NCBI RefSeq assembly: GCF_937934665.1 | Contig: NZ_CALGYW010000005.1 | Location: forward strand, 1-50,585 | Direction: 5' to 3' | DNA from: an uncultured Anaerococcus sp. | GTDB lineage: Bacteria > Bacillota > Clostridia > Tissierellales > Peptoniphilaceae | Length of the DNA stretch: 50,585 bases | Shown: one piece after another, positions 25,504-34,174 of the stretch | How the letters are laid out: each line of letters opens with the position of its first letter | How positions within the stretch are numbered: position 1 is the first letter of the stretch | The notes under the pieces: generated by a model | Seen by the model: the letters and a program-made list of their open reading frames with translations, nothing else | Told to the model about the DNA's origin: nothing | Databases searched by the model: none | Made by a program: the position numbers and the translations under genes

Positions 25504-26778
25504 ATGAAAGAAAAAATTAAAAAAATATTTAAAAGTTTTTACTCAATGAAGACGGGGATAATTCTTTTGGTTGTAATTGCCCTTTTATCGGTAATTGGAA
25601 CAGTAATTCCCCAGGGAAATCCAGAAGAGTTTTATCTTCATTCCTATAGTAATTTTTGGGCGAAGTTAATCCTTGCTTGTGACTTTGACAAGGTCTTTTA
25701 TGCTTGGTGGTATATCTTAATAACTGGTCTTCTTTTGATAAATTTATTCTTATGTAGTGTAAATCGTTTTAAGATAATTTTTGAAAAATCCTTTAAGGAA
25801 CCAGAAATAGGTCCAAAACTAAAAAATTATAAGTCTTGGATTAGGGTTAAGGACGATGACCTTTCAATTTTTAAAAAGCTAAATATTAGAACTTATAAAA
25901 AGACTGAAATTGATGGTAAGGACGTCTACTATGCCTTTGATGGTAAGATTGGCCATATGGGTTCTTGGTTAACCCACTTATCTCTAATCATTATAATCCT
26001 AGCCTTTGGCTACGGTAGGTACCAGGGTTTTGAAGAATTTGTCCACGGAGTACCGGGCAGTGTAATGGAGCTTACAAACTCTGATTATAAGATAAAAGTT
26101 GACCAATATGATGTAATGTTTAGGGAAGACTACACAGTTGAACAGTATATTACCAGCCTTTCAATCCTCGATAAGGACAACAAAGAAATTGATAAGGGGG
26201 TGGCTATGGTAAATAAGCCTTTTAGGTTTAAAGACTTCAACGTCTACCAAAATTCGACAGGTTGGGCCTACGATGCCTTGCTTTTTAAAGGCGAAAAGCT
26301 TTTTGAAGATAGGCTAATGTACAAAGGAGATGTCTTTGTTGCAGATGATAAAAAAATAGCCCTACAATTTGTAGATTTTTATCCGGATTTTGATGAAGAA
26401 TCCATGATGAAACCTAGGACTAAGTCACCATTTTTAAACCATCCTGTTTCCCTATATGCCCTATATTATGATGGGATTAGGGTTGATATGGGACTTAATC
26501 ATCCAGGGGATCCTATAAAATGGGAAGATTACACCTTCGTGATAAGAGATCCACAGATGTTTACCCTTGTCCAAGTAGCTAGAGACCCTGCAACACCTAT
26601 TGCACTTTTTGGGGCAGCCTTGCTAATGTTAGGCCTATTTTTAGCCTTTTATGTAAACCCTAGAGAAGTTATCTTAGTAAGGGATGAAGACTGTGATTAT
26701 CTTCACATAAGACAAGCTAAACATGATAAGCTTCATAGCAAAAAATATGAAAAAATAATTGGAGAGATTAGACTATAA
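25504..26778 (+). CDS. resB: Cytochrome c biogenesis protein ResB/CcsB (System II)
   Basis: ResB forms, with CcsA, the System II haem lyase that joins haem to CXXCH outside the membrane. The sequence shows membrane helices near residues 15-35 (GIILLVVIALLSVIGTVIPQ), 65-85, 155-170 and one near the C terminus (PIALFGAALLMLGLFLAFYV), with a large outside domain between the third and fourth; the IGTVIPQGNP and HMGSWLTHLSLI phrases are typical. At 424 residues it is short but complete. TTTAAGGAAG precedes the start and its stop overlaps ccsA. Confidence 0.93.
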   Translation: MKEKIKKIFKSFYSMKTGIILLVVIALLSVIGTVIPQGNPEEFYLHSYSNFWAKLILACDFDKVFYAWWYILITGLLLINLFLCSVNRFKIIFEKSFKEPEIGPKLKNYKSWIRVKDDDLSIFKKLNIRTYKKTEIDGKDVYYAFDGKIGHMGSWLTHLSLIIIILAFGYGRYQGFEEFVHGVPGSVMELTNSDYKIKVDQYDVMFREDYTVEQYITSLSILDKDNKEIDKGVAMVNKPFRFKDFNVYQNSTGWAYDALLFKGEKLFEDRLMYKGDVFVADDKKIALQFVDFYPDFDEESMMKPRTKSPFLNHPVSLYALYYDGIRVDMGLNHPGDPIKWEDYTFVIRDPQMFTLVQVARDPATPIALFGAALLMLGLFLAFYVNPREVILVRDEDCDYLHIRQAKHDKLHSKKYEKIIGEIRL

Positions 26779-27599
26779 TGAACTTACTAAAAGTAGAAAA
26801 TATATTATTTTATATAAGTCTTTTTGGCTACCTGGTATCCATGGGACTATTTATACTATTATTTGTAAATAAGACTGAAAAATGGGGACTTAGGGGCAAA
26901 AATGTTCTGATTGTTGCATTTATCGCCCACACCCTTGCTCTTGGCGTAAGGTGGGTAAATGCAGGCAGGATTCCACTTTCAAACCAATACGAATTTGCCA
27001 CAGCCTTTGCCTGGGGAGTAGCCCTTTGCTATTTGATTTTTGAAAGAAAATACAAGCTTTTGGCCATGGGTACCTTTGTCACCCCAATCCTATTTTTAAT
27101 TATAGGTTATGCTGCCATGCGTGATAGGACAGTAAGACCACTGATGCCAGCCCTTGATTCTAAGTGGCTTGCAGTCCACGTTTCTCTTGCCATCCTATCC
27201 TATGGAGCCTTTGCGGTAGCAGCTGGTATATCAGCTATGTACCTAATGAGAGATTGGTTTAGCAAGGACTCATTTTTCTCAAAATCTATGGCAGAAAAAG
27301 ACCAACTAGATCTAATAGCCTATAGGATTATAGCCTTTGGTTATATCTTCCTATCACTTGTAATGATAACTGGTGCTATTTGGGCAGAATCAGCCTGGGG
27401 TAGGTACTGGGCTTGGGATCCTAAGGAAACTTGGTCCTTTATAACCTGGATAATCTATTCAATCTACCTTCACCTAAGAAGGTCAAGAGGTTGGGAGGGA
27501 AAAAGAGCAGCAGTTTTTGCTATTGTAGGATTTATCTGCGTAATTTTTACCTATGTAGGAGTAAATACCCTCCTTCCATCACTACATTCTTATGCCTAA
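26778..27599 (+). CDS. ccsA: Cytochrome c biogenesis protein CcsA/ResC (System II)
   Basis: This integral membrane protein has about eight helices and the WWD haem-handling segment WGRYWAWDPKETWSF, plus conserved histidines flanking it (AVHVSL, YLHLRR). RIPLSNQYEF is the other family signature. It carries haem across the membrane and, with ResB, attaches it to apocytochrome, here most likely NrfA. A one-base overlap with resB and an eight-base overlap with the next gene indicate a single unit. Confidence 0.94.
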   Translation: MNLLKVENILFYISLFGYLVSMGLFILLFVNKTEKWGLRGKNVLIVAFIAHTLALGVRWVNAGRIPLSNQYEFATAFAWGVALCYLIFERKYKLLAMGTFVTPILFLIIGYAAMRDRTVRPLMPALDSKWLAVHVSLAILSYGAFAVAAGISAMYLMRDWFSKDSFFSKSMAEKDQLDLIAYRIIAFGYIFLSLVMITGAIWAESAWGRYWAWDPKETWSFITWIIYSIYLHLRRSRGWEGKRAAVFAIVGFICVIFTYVGVNTLLPSLHSYA

Positions 27600-28158
27600 A
27601 AAGAAGATAAATAGATTTAGGATAAAGGATATAAGTTTTATGGCCATATCCCTAGCCATGATGTATGTTTTTGGCAAAATGCTTTATATACTAAGTAGGT
27701 TTTTTCCTATACCAGGGTCTAGGGTGCTATTTACTACACCACTTTTTACCTTTGTCTTAACAGCAGCTGTTTTAAAAACGAAAAAAATTGGAACTATATC
27801 AATAATCATGGGCCTTTTGGCCCTAATTTTATTGAGGTTATCTATATTTGGAGCTTTGGCTGTAGGCCTTGCTGGCCTTTTAACAGACTTAACTACCTTG
27901 GTTTTAATAAAATCCTATACTGACTATAAGTCTATTTATAGGACTCTAGCCTTTCATAGTTTTTATTCTATTTGGACTTCTTATCTTATAATTAGTCTAT
28001 TTATAGAAAACTCATCCTTTGTTTTGGGAAATATCTTTGTAGTCCTACTTGTGTCAATAATTTTATATATAATAGCTTACTATATTTCAAAGGCATCAAT
28101 AAGACTCTTTGAATCAAGAAAGCTACTAGATAAAAAGACCCATAGTTTTAGGGACTAG
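27592..28158 (+). CDS. Small integral membrane protein (possibly ECF S-component-like)
   Basis: The 188-residue protein has about five hydrophobic helices and a basic N-terminal tail (MPKKKINRFRIKD). It shows SFMAISLAMMYVFGKML then FPIPGSRVLFTTPLFTFV, a layout reminiscent of ECF-type substrate-capture (S) proteins, with a loop followed by repeated Gly/Leu helices. The likeness is by shape only and I cannot assign a ligand. It overlaps ccsA by eight bases, so translation is coupled to cytochrome maturation; a role in haem or haem-precursor supply is inference. Confidence 0.6.
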   Translation: MPKKKINRFRIKDISFMAISLAMMYVFGKMLYILSRFFPIPGSRVLFTTPLFTFVLTAAVLKTKKIGTISIIMGLLALILLRLSIFGALAVGLAGLLTDLTTLVLIKSYTDYKSIYRTLAFHSFYSIWTSYLIISLFIENSSFVLGNIFVVLLVSIILYIIAYYISKASIRLFESRKLLDKKTHSFRD

Positions 28159-28180
28159 GTGGTTAAGAAGCCTTATGATA

Positions 28181-28208
28181 TTGTTAAAATTCCTTTTTAA
28201 AGTAGAAT
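28181..28208 (+). promoter_or_regulatory. Possible promoter for yybS-gdpP-rplI-dnaB
   Basis: TTGTTA (28181-28186), 16-base spacer, TAGAAT (28203-28208), 40 bases before the start of yybS. Confidence 0.4.
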
Positions 28209-28248
28209 AGTATAGATAAAAATTATTTGATTTTTATATGGAGATTTT

Positions 28249-29148
28249 ATGACATTGACAAAACATATTAATAAGATTATGGAAGTTATTTTTGTCATAG
28301 CCCTAAGCTTAATTTGCTTATTCATATCTCAAAAAAGTCCAATATTTATTGGAGTGATTCCGATAACATTTGCACTATTTTACTTTAATGAAGGGACTTT
28401 AAGTTATTTATTGGGGGCTTTTGGCACCTACTTTGTAGGCCTAATCTTTGCTAGTAGGGAAGATCTTTTTACAAGTCTTATCCCACTTTTACTTATAGGC
28501 TTAAGTTTAATCATCCTAGTTAGCCTTAAATTCTCTGCAAGAGTAGAAATAATAACGACTTTTATTATTACTAGTCTTATATTTATATTTATCTATAAGT
28601 ATACTATGCTAGTAGATGGTCTTGATATAAATAGCCTTGCGCTTAATTTAAAGGAGAATTTTGAAGAGATTTATTCCTATGATTTAGACCTTGATATATT
28701 AAGGCTTACAGCTAGCCTATATCCAGCCATAATAGGATGGGTATCAATGCTTTATTCGGTAATTTCTATAAAAATCATTAGAAATTACCTAGCTAATAAA
28801 AGCGAAGCTTATACTGATATAAAAAACCTTGATGAGCTTAGGATGAGCCCCAAGGATTTACTAATTATATTAGCAGTAAGTCTAGTTATTTTTTATTTGG
28901 GCAAGTTTTTTGGAATCAAAGATCTTTACCTAGTAGGCAACTTACTATTAATTATTATGATGTTTTTTGCAATAAATGGAGCAAGTCTTTTAGACTTCAT
29001 GCTTAAAAAATCAAGCCTACCCCTAACTAGGGCCTTTCAATGGTTTTTTATGCTGATTTTAATCCAGGTTTTGCTTATACCACTGATAATATTAGGAATA
29101 GCTGACGTATTTATTGATTTTAGAGCAAGGAGGAAAAATGAAAAATAA
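28249..29148 (+). CDS. yybS: YybS-like DUF2232 membrane protein
   Basis: The protein is almost wholly hydrophobic (about seven to eight helices, ending VLLIPLIILGIADVFIDF followed by a basic tail). Identification rests on both this profile and its place immediately before gdpP, rplI and dnaB, as in B. subtilis yybS-yybT-rplI-dnaC. No enzymatic role is known; an S-component-like or envelope function has been suggested for DUF2232. It overlaps gdpP by 11 bases. Confidence 0.8.
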   Translation: MTLTKHINKIMEVIFVIALSLICLFISQKSPIFIGVIPITFALFYFNEGTLSYLLGAFGTYFVGLIFASREDLFTSLIPLLLIGLSLIILVSLKFSARVEIITTFIITSLIFIFIYKYTMLVDGLDINSLALNLKENFEEIYSYDLDLDILRLTASLYPAIIGWVSMLYSVISIKIIRNYLANKSEAYTDIKNLDELRMSPKDLLIILAVSLVIFYLGKFFGIKDLYLVGNLLLIIMMFFAINGASLLDFMLKKSSLPLTRAFQWFFMLILIQVLLIPLIILGIADVFIDFRARRKNEK

Positions 29149-31147
29149 CGAAAAGTTTATTAGCATGGCTAATATAGTTTTGATAATGGCCTTTCCCCTA
29201 CTTGCATCTATAGTAGTTTTCTACTATAACCAACCCCTAGGGGCCTTAGGATTTGTAGTATCAATAATTTTGTTTTTGTTTTTAAAAAGCATAAATTCAA
29301 CTAAGGCAAAAGAGCTTCAGAAGTATGTGGATGATGTATCCTTTTCTTTTGATTCTATTACAAAAAATGTAGTCTTTGAAATGCCCTTTCCTATAGCTAT
29401 AGTAGAAGAAAATAGGAAGATAAAGTGGCATAACTCATTTTTTAGGGACCTATTTCCAAATAGGACCCTCATAGGTGAAAAAATAGATGATCTTATTCCA
29501 GACTTTTCAGAAATAGAGTTTAATGATGAAGAAATAAGGACATCTAAAAATGTGTCTATATCAGATAAGGTAATCCAGTTTTATTACTCAACTATATTTG
29601 AACCTGACCACAAAAACAGCCAAACATTTTTGTATGGAGTAGATAATACCTATGATGAGTCTATAAAAAAACTCTTTAAAAATAAGAGACTAGTCTTCTA
29701 CTCAGTCTTTATAGATAACTATGAGGATATAAGAAACTCAGCTAGTTCTGACCTTAGACCTCAGGTCCTAGGGGAAATTGATAAGGTTATAAATGAATAC
29801 TTCAAAAAGTATAAATGTCTAATTAGAAAATATGAAAACGACAGGTTTATGATCCTAAGTGAGTTTCAAGACTATAGAAAGATCCACGATGATAAGTTTT
29901 CTATCCTTGATAAGGTAAGGGATATAGAAAAGGGAAACTCTTTGCCACCAACCCTATCAATTGGTGTAGGTATAGCAGGAGCAAACCCTTCTGAGATATA
30001 TTCTGACTCAAGAGATGCTATAAATATTGCCCTATCACGTGGGGGAGATCAGACAGTTGTCAAGCTTGAAGATAACTACGAGTACTTTGGAGGTAAGACT
30101 AAGGCAATAGAAAAAACCTCAAAAGTTAGGTCTAGGGTTATATCCCAAGCCCTAAAGAGAATGATGCAATCAAGTCCTGTAATATTTATAATGGGACATA
30201 ATAACCCAGACATGGACTCTTTTGGTTCAGCCTTAGGAGTATATGAAGCAGCCAGATCAATGGATAAGGAAGCCTATATTATTTTAAATGAAGTAACCAA
30301 ACCTATTGAAAATATGTATGCAAGGGTGAGCGAAGAATTAGAAGAGTTAAAGGATAATATCCTTACAGAAGATGAAGCTTTAAAGAGAGTTAATCAAGCT
30401 TCTTTAATAATTGTTACAGATAACCACAGAAAAAATTCAACTGAAGGTCCAGCCTTACTTGATAAGACTGATAATATCTTTATCATAGACCACCACAGAA
30501 GAGGTAAGGACTATATAAAAAATGCAACCATTTCCTATATAGAACCCTACGCCTCATCCGCATCAGAGCTTGTTACAGAGATTTTATCCTACTTAGATGA
30601 AAACTTTAAGGCAAGGACTGCTGTTGCAGAATCACTTCTGGCAGGTATAACAGTTGATACGAAAAATTTTGTCTACCAAACTGGGGTCAGAACCTTTGAA
30701 GCAGCCTCTGTTCTTAAAAGATGGGGGGCAGATTCAGTTTACATCAAGAGGATGTTTAAGGATGACTTTGAGATTGTAAAATATAAATCAGAGGTAATAG
30801 CAGATTCATTTATAGTAAACGACTTTATAGCCGTAGCCCATTTTAATAGGGAAATTGATGGATCTACCCTGATAGCTAGCCAAGCTGCAGATGATCTTTT
30901 AAATATAAAGGGAGTTAAGGCAAGCTTTGTCCTAACCAGGGCTAATAATAAAATTCATATCTCAGGTAGAAGCTTAGGCGATATATCGGTACAATTAATA
31001 CTAGAGCGCATTGGAGGTGGCGGACACTTAACAGCCGCAGCTACCCAATTAGATATGAGCATGGAAAATGCTGAAAAAATGTTAAGAAAAGCTATTATTG
31101 AATATATAAGAGAGGAAGAAAAAAATGAAAGTAATACTAACAGATAA
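29138..31147 (+). CDS. gdpP: Cyclic-di-AMP phosphodiesterase GdpP
   Basis: GdpP (YybT) splits c-di-AMP to pApA and so sets potassium and cell-wall homeostasis. Two N-terminal helices (residues ~10-50) lead to a degenerate PAS domain, a degenerate GGDEF domain and the DHH/DHHA1 catalytic part: GHNNPDMDSFGSALG, DHHRRG and the C-terminal GGGGHLTAAA. The start at 29138 follows AAGGAGGA; the frame can be read from 29114, but that lacks a ribosome site. At 669 residues it is standard. It overlaps rplI by 23 bases. Confidence 0.95.
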   Translation: MKNNEKFISMANIVLIMAFPLLASIVVFYYNQPLGALGFVVSIILFLFLKSINSTKAKELQKYVDDVSFSFDSITKNVVFEMPFPIAIVEENRKIKWHNSFFRDLFPNRTLIGEKIDDLIPDFSEIEFNDEEIRTSKNVSISDKVIQFYYSTIFEPDHKNSQTFLYGVDNTYDESIKKLFKNKRLVFYSVFIDNYEDIRNSASSDLRPQVLGEIDKVINEYFKKYKCLIRKYENDRFMILSEFQDYRKIHDDKFSILDKVRDIEKGNSLPPTLSIGVGIAGANPSEIYSDSRDAINIALSRGGDQTVVKLEDNYEYFGGKTKAIEKTSKVRSRVISQALKRMMQSSPVIFIMGHNNPDMDSFGSALGVYEAARSMDKEAYIILNEVTKPIENMYARVSEELEELKDNILTEDEALKRVNQASLIIVTDNHRKNSTEGPALLDKTDNIFIIDHHRRGKDYIKNATISYIEPYASSASELVTEILSYLDENFKARTAVAESLLAGITVDTKNFVYQTGVRTFEAASVLKRWGADSVYIKRMFKDDFEIVKYKSEVIADSFIVNDFIAVAHFNREIDGSTLIASQAADDLLNIKGVKASFVLTRANNKIHISGRSLGDISVQLILERIGGGGHLTAAATQLDMSMENAEKMLRKAIIEYIREEEKNESNTNR

Positions 31148-31574
31148 TATTGTAAGAGTTGGAGTTAAGGGAGACCTTGTAGATGTAAAACCAGGATACT
31201 TTAGAAACTACCTCAATCCACAAGGTAAGGCTGTAAAAGCTACAAAAGAAAATATGGCAGAACTTGAAAAAATGAGAGAAAAACTTAAGAAAGAAGAAGC
31301 TCAAAACAGAAAAGAAGCTGAAGCTCTTAAGGAAAAAATCGAAGCTCTAACACTTGAACAAAGAGTAAGAGTTGGAGAAGACAGAAAACTATTTGGTTCT
31401 GTAACAAATAAAGACCTTGCAGAAGCCCTAGCTGAAGAAGGAATTGAAATCGATAGAAAGAGAATCGAAGATGTAGAAAAAATCGACGGAGTCGGTGAAT
31501 TCGTAATAAACGCTAGACTATACGAAGGAGTTAACGCAGACCTTAAAGTTAACGTAGTTGCTGAGGTAGAATAA
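31125..31574 (+). CDS. rplI: 50S ribosomal protein L9
   Basis: The 149-residue protein has the L9 N-terminal rRNA-binding domain (MKVILTDNIVRVGVKGDLVDVKPGYFRNYLNP, recognised by VKPGYFRNYL), a long connecting helix rich in Lys/Glu and the C-terminal domain with KLFGSVTNKDL. It stabilises the L1 side of the large subunit. It overlaps gdpP by 23 bases and dnaB by one, so these three products are translationally linked. Confidence 0.97.
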   Translation: MKVILTDNIVRVGVKGDLVDVKPGYFRNYLNPQGKAVKATKENMAELEKMREKLKKEEAQNRKEAEALKEKIEALTLEQRVRVGEDRKLFGSVTNKDLAEALAEEGIEIDRKRIEDVEKIDGVGEFVINARLYEGVNADLKVNVVAEVE

Positions 31575-32905
31575 TGACAGATGGCTTAAGGCCATTACCT
31601 TATGATTTCTTAGCAGAACAGGCTATTATTGGTTGTATATTAAGTAAAAATGAAACCTTTGATAGTGCAAATCAAATTATAAAACCTGTAGACTTTTATG
31701 ACTCGAGAACGCAAAGGATATATAAGTCCATAGTAGGGATGTTTGAAAAAGACATTAAAGTAGACTATGTATCACTTATATCCCAGCTTTCGAGCGAAAA
31801 TATATTACAAGAAGTTGGAGGGGAGGAGTTTATCACTGAGATTACCCTCTCCTCATTTTATACTCCAAATATCGAAACTTATTGTAAATCTGTCAAAGAA
31901 AAGTCTCTTCTAAGAAGTCTTATTGGGGCAAGTGAGGATATAATCGACTCATCCTATAAGCAAACGGATGATGTAAGTGATATCCTTGCGATCGCAGAAA
32001 ATAAAATCTTTGAGATATCCCAAGATAGTCACAACCAAGGACTAGTAAGGGTAGCTGACACCATGGATGATACCCTTAGGCAGATAAATGAATTAACCCT
32101 AGCAGATGGAAAAATAACTGGAGTATCAACAGGGCTTGATGTAGTAGATAATAAACTATCAGGTCTTCAAAATTCTCAGCTAATTCTCCTTGCGGCAAGG
32201 CCAGCCATGGGTAAGACAGCCCTAGGCCTAACTATGGCTTGGAATGCTGCGAGAAATGGCAAGTCTGTTGCTTTTTTCTCCCTTGAGATGTCTATCTACC
32301 AACTTAACCAAAGACTCTTATCCATGGTAAGTCTTGTAGGTCTAGAGTCAATTATAAATGGTTCAATAAGAGATGATGATTGGACACTTTTAATAGATGC
32401 TACTAAAAAAATAGTCGAAACTGACCTCTATGTTGACGAAACACCAGGTATTAGGCTATCAGAAATGAAGTCTAAGCTTAAAAGACTAAAGGCAGAACGT
32501 GGCCTTGACCTAGTAGTAATAGACTACCTACAACTAATGCAGGCAGATGGTAGGCAAGAAAATAGGCAAAATGAGATTGCCTCTATTTCTAGAGGTCTTA
32601 AATCCTTATCTAAGGAATTAAACTGTCCAATATTATCCCTAGCCCAGCTTTCAAGAGAGGCTGATAAGAGGGCTGATCACAGGCCAATCCTATCAGACCT
32701 AAGAGAGTCAGGGGCCATAGAACAGGATGCTGACGTAGTTATGCTCCTATATAGGGAAGACTATTATGATGAGGAAGTAGAACCTAACCAGGCCAAGGTT
32801 ATCTTTGCCAAGCACAGAAATGGTGCGACAGGGACCGTGGACTTATTTTTTAATAAACAATGCACAACTTTCACAGACCTATCACTAAGAGATGAAAATG
32901 CCTAG
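31574..32905 (+). CDS. dnaB: Replicative DNA helicase DnaB
   Basis: This hexameric helicase unwinds DNA at the fork. The N-terminal domain (LPYDFLAEQAIIGCILS) is followed by the RecA-like core: Walker A ARPAMGKTAL, FSLEMS, Walker B LVVIDYLQLM, the arginine/glutamine region RQNEIASISRGLKSL and SQLSREADKR-type segment (here AQLSREADKR), and DLRESGAIEQDADVV. At 443 residues it is full length. In B. subtilis naming this is DnaC. It sits just upstream of its likely loading partners dnaD and a dnaI/dnaC-type ATPase. Confidence 0.97.
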   Translation: MTDGLRPLPYDFLAEQAIIGCILSKNETFDSANQIIKPVDFYDSRTQRIYKSIVGMFEKDIKVDYVSLISQLSSENILQEVGGEEFITEITLSSFYTPNIETYCKSVKEKSLLRSLIGASEDIIDSSYKQTDDVSDILAIAENKIFEISQDSHNQGLVRVADTMDDTLRQINELTLADGKITGVSTGLDVVDNKLSGLQNSQLILLAARPAMGKTALGLTMAWNAARNGKSVAFFSLEMSIYQLNQRLLSMVSLVGLESIINGSIRDDDWTLLIDATKKIVETDLYVDETPGIRLSEMKSKLKRLKAERGLDLVVIDYLQLMQADGRQENRQNEIASISRGLKSLSKELNCPILSLAQLSREADKRADHRPILSDLRESGAIEQDADVVMLLYREDYYDEEVEPNQAKVIFAKHRNGATGTVDLFFNKQCTTFTDLSLRDENA

Positions 32906-33452
32906 GATATATTTAGATAATATAGATAATAAGTCAGCCCATGAGCTTCAAAATTGGGGGATTTTTAGTGATCCTAGGCTCGTTGGCTATAATTATGGCA
33001 ACCTAACAGATTTTGAAATCAAACTCTGGCAGGGTACTATTTCTATGCCCAATAAAAGATATTTTGCTGTAAGAAGGGTCTTTGATGATCGTTTTATAGG
33101 TTTTATAGGGCTTAAAAATATAAATCCAATCCTAAGAAGGGCCAAGCTAGGAATAGTTTTTGACCCTAATTTTGTTTCCCAAGGTTATGGGTATGAATCG
33201 GTCATGGCTATAATGAAGGTATTTTTTGAGGAAATGGGCTATAGGACCCTAACCCTAGATGTGAATAAATTTAATAAAAGAGCCCTTAGTCTATATGAAA
33301 AATGTGGATTTAAGGTAAGCTCATACACAAGAGAAGTTTTTGAAAACCAGGATATAGAGATAGATGAGAGATATTTTGAAAAATCTCACGGCCTAATTTA
33401 TTCTAAGATAATAAATATGAAAATAAGTAAGGATGATTATTATGAACTTTGA
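32892..33452 (+). CDS. GNAT-family N-acetyltransferase
   Basis: The acetyl-CoA-binding region is visible as FDPNFVSQGYGYESV (the Q/R-x-x-G-x-G/A loop) and the C-terminal TLDVNKFNKRALSLYEKCGFK, with the family's Asn/Tyr arrangement. It is of the RimJ/RimL-like type by length (186). An N-terminal helix segment SAHELQNWGIFSDPRL precedes. The acceptor (protein N terminus, amino sugar or antibiotic) is unknown. It overlaps the dnaB stop; an ATG at 32898 is an alternative start. Confidence 0.83.
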   Translation: MKMPRIYLDNIDNKSAHELQNWGIFSDPRLVGYNYGNLTDFEIKLWQGTISMPNKRYFAVRRVFDDRFIGFIGLKNINPILRRAKLGIVFDPNFVSQGYGYESVMAIMKVFFEEMGYRTLTLDVNKFNKRALSLYEKCGFKVSSYTREVFENQDIEIDERYFEKSHGLIYSKIINMKISKDDYYEL

Positions 33453-34173
33453 AATGCAAGAATTGAAATTAGATATGGGTACAACTCCATTTGAAAATAT
33501 GTTTTTAAATACCTATCTTCAAATGGCTGATGGTGATGCTATCAAGGTTTATCTATTAATCTATAAGGAAATATACGACAAGCAAAGTGTAGATGTGGCA
33601 AAGATTAAACGCCAGTTAAACTTTGATGATAAAAGATTTGAGGAAGCAGTTAGTTTTTGGATAAATATGGGCATTTTTAGGGAAAAAAGAAGGTCTGACG
33701 GATCGACTTATATAGAAATAGTATCCCTAAGACAAATGTACTTTGGAGAAAGTAGTCAGGCTTCATCAAATGAGATTAATTTTGATAAGGCCCAAAGAAA
33801 ATCAATAATGTTTGAAAATGTCGAAAGAATTATTGCTAGAAAACTTACTCCTGCAGATATAACAAGGATACACGAAACCCTCGGCGAATACGACCAAGAA
33901 CCAGAGCTTGTAACAGAAGCCTTTAGACAGGCAAGGGAAGCTGGAAACGTAGACGTAAAATATGTCATGGGCTATCTAAAATCTTGGCGAGATATGGGCA
34001 TAACTAGCCTAAATGAGCTAAGAATGAAGGAAGAAAGAGATAAACTTAAAAGATCAACTAGTGTTAGGACCTATAGGAAAAAGTCAGATCCTAAAAAAAC
34101 AAGTGATGGCATGTCTATAGCAGAGAAAGCAAGACGCAAGAGACTTAAAAGATTGAATGATCTGGAGGATTAG
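33442..34173 (+). CDS. dnaD: DnaD-like replication initiation protein
   Basis: DnaD-like proteins remodel origin DNA and help load the replicative helicase. The N-terminal winged-helix part shows DGDAIKVYLLIYKE and FEEAVSFWINMGIF; the C-terminal DnaB/DnaD domain shows ITRIHETLGEYDQE and VDVKYVMGYLKSWRDMGI, ending with a very basic tail (KARRKRLKRL). The start at 33442 follows TAAGGA; a longer frame from 33433 overlaps that site. It is next to the loader ATPase at 34175, as expected for a helicase-loading pair. Confidence 0.87.
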   Translation: MNFEMQELKLDMGTTPFENMFLNTYLQMADGDAIKVYLLIYKEIYDKQSVDVAKIKRQLNFDDKRFEEAVSFWINMGIFREKRRSDGSTYIEIVSLRQMYFGESSQASSNEINFDKAQRKSIMFENVERIIARKLTPADITRIHETLGEYDQEPELVTEAFRQAREAGNVDVKYVMGYLKSWRDMGITSLNELRMKEERDKLKRSTSVRTYRKKSDPKKTSDGMSIAEKARRKRLKRLNDLED

Positions 34174-34174
34174 T

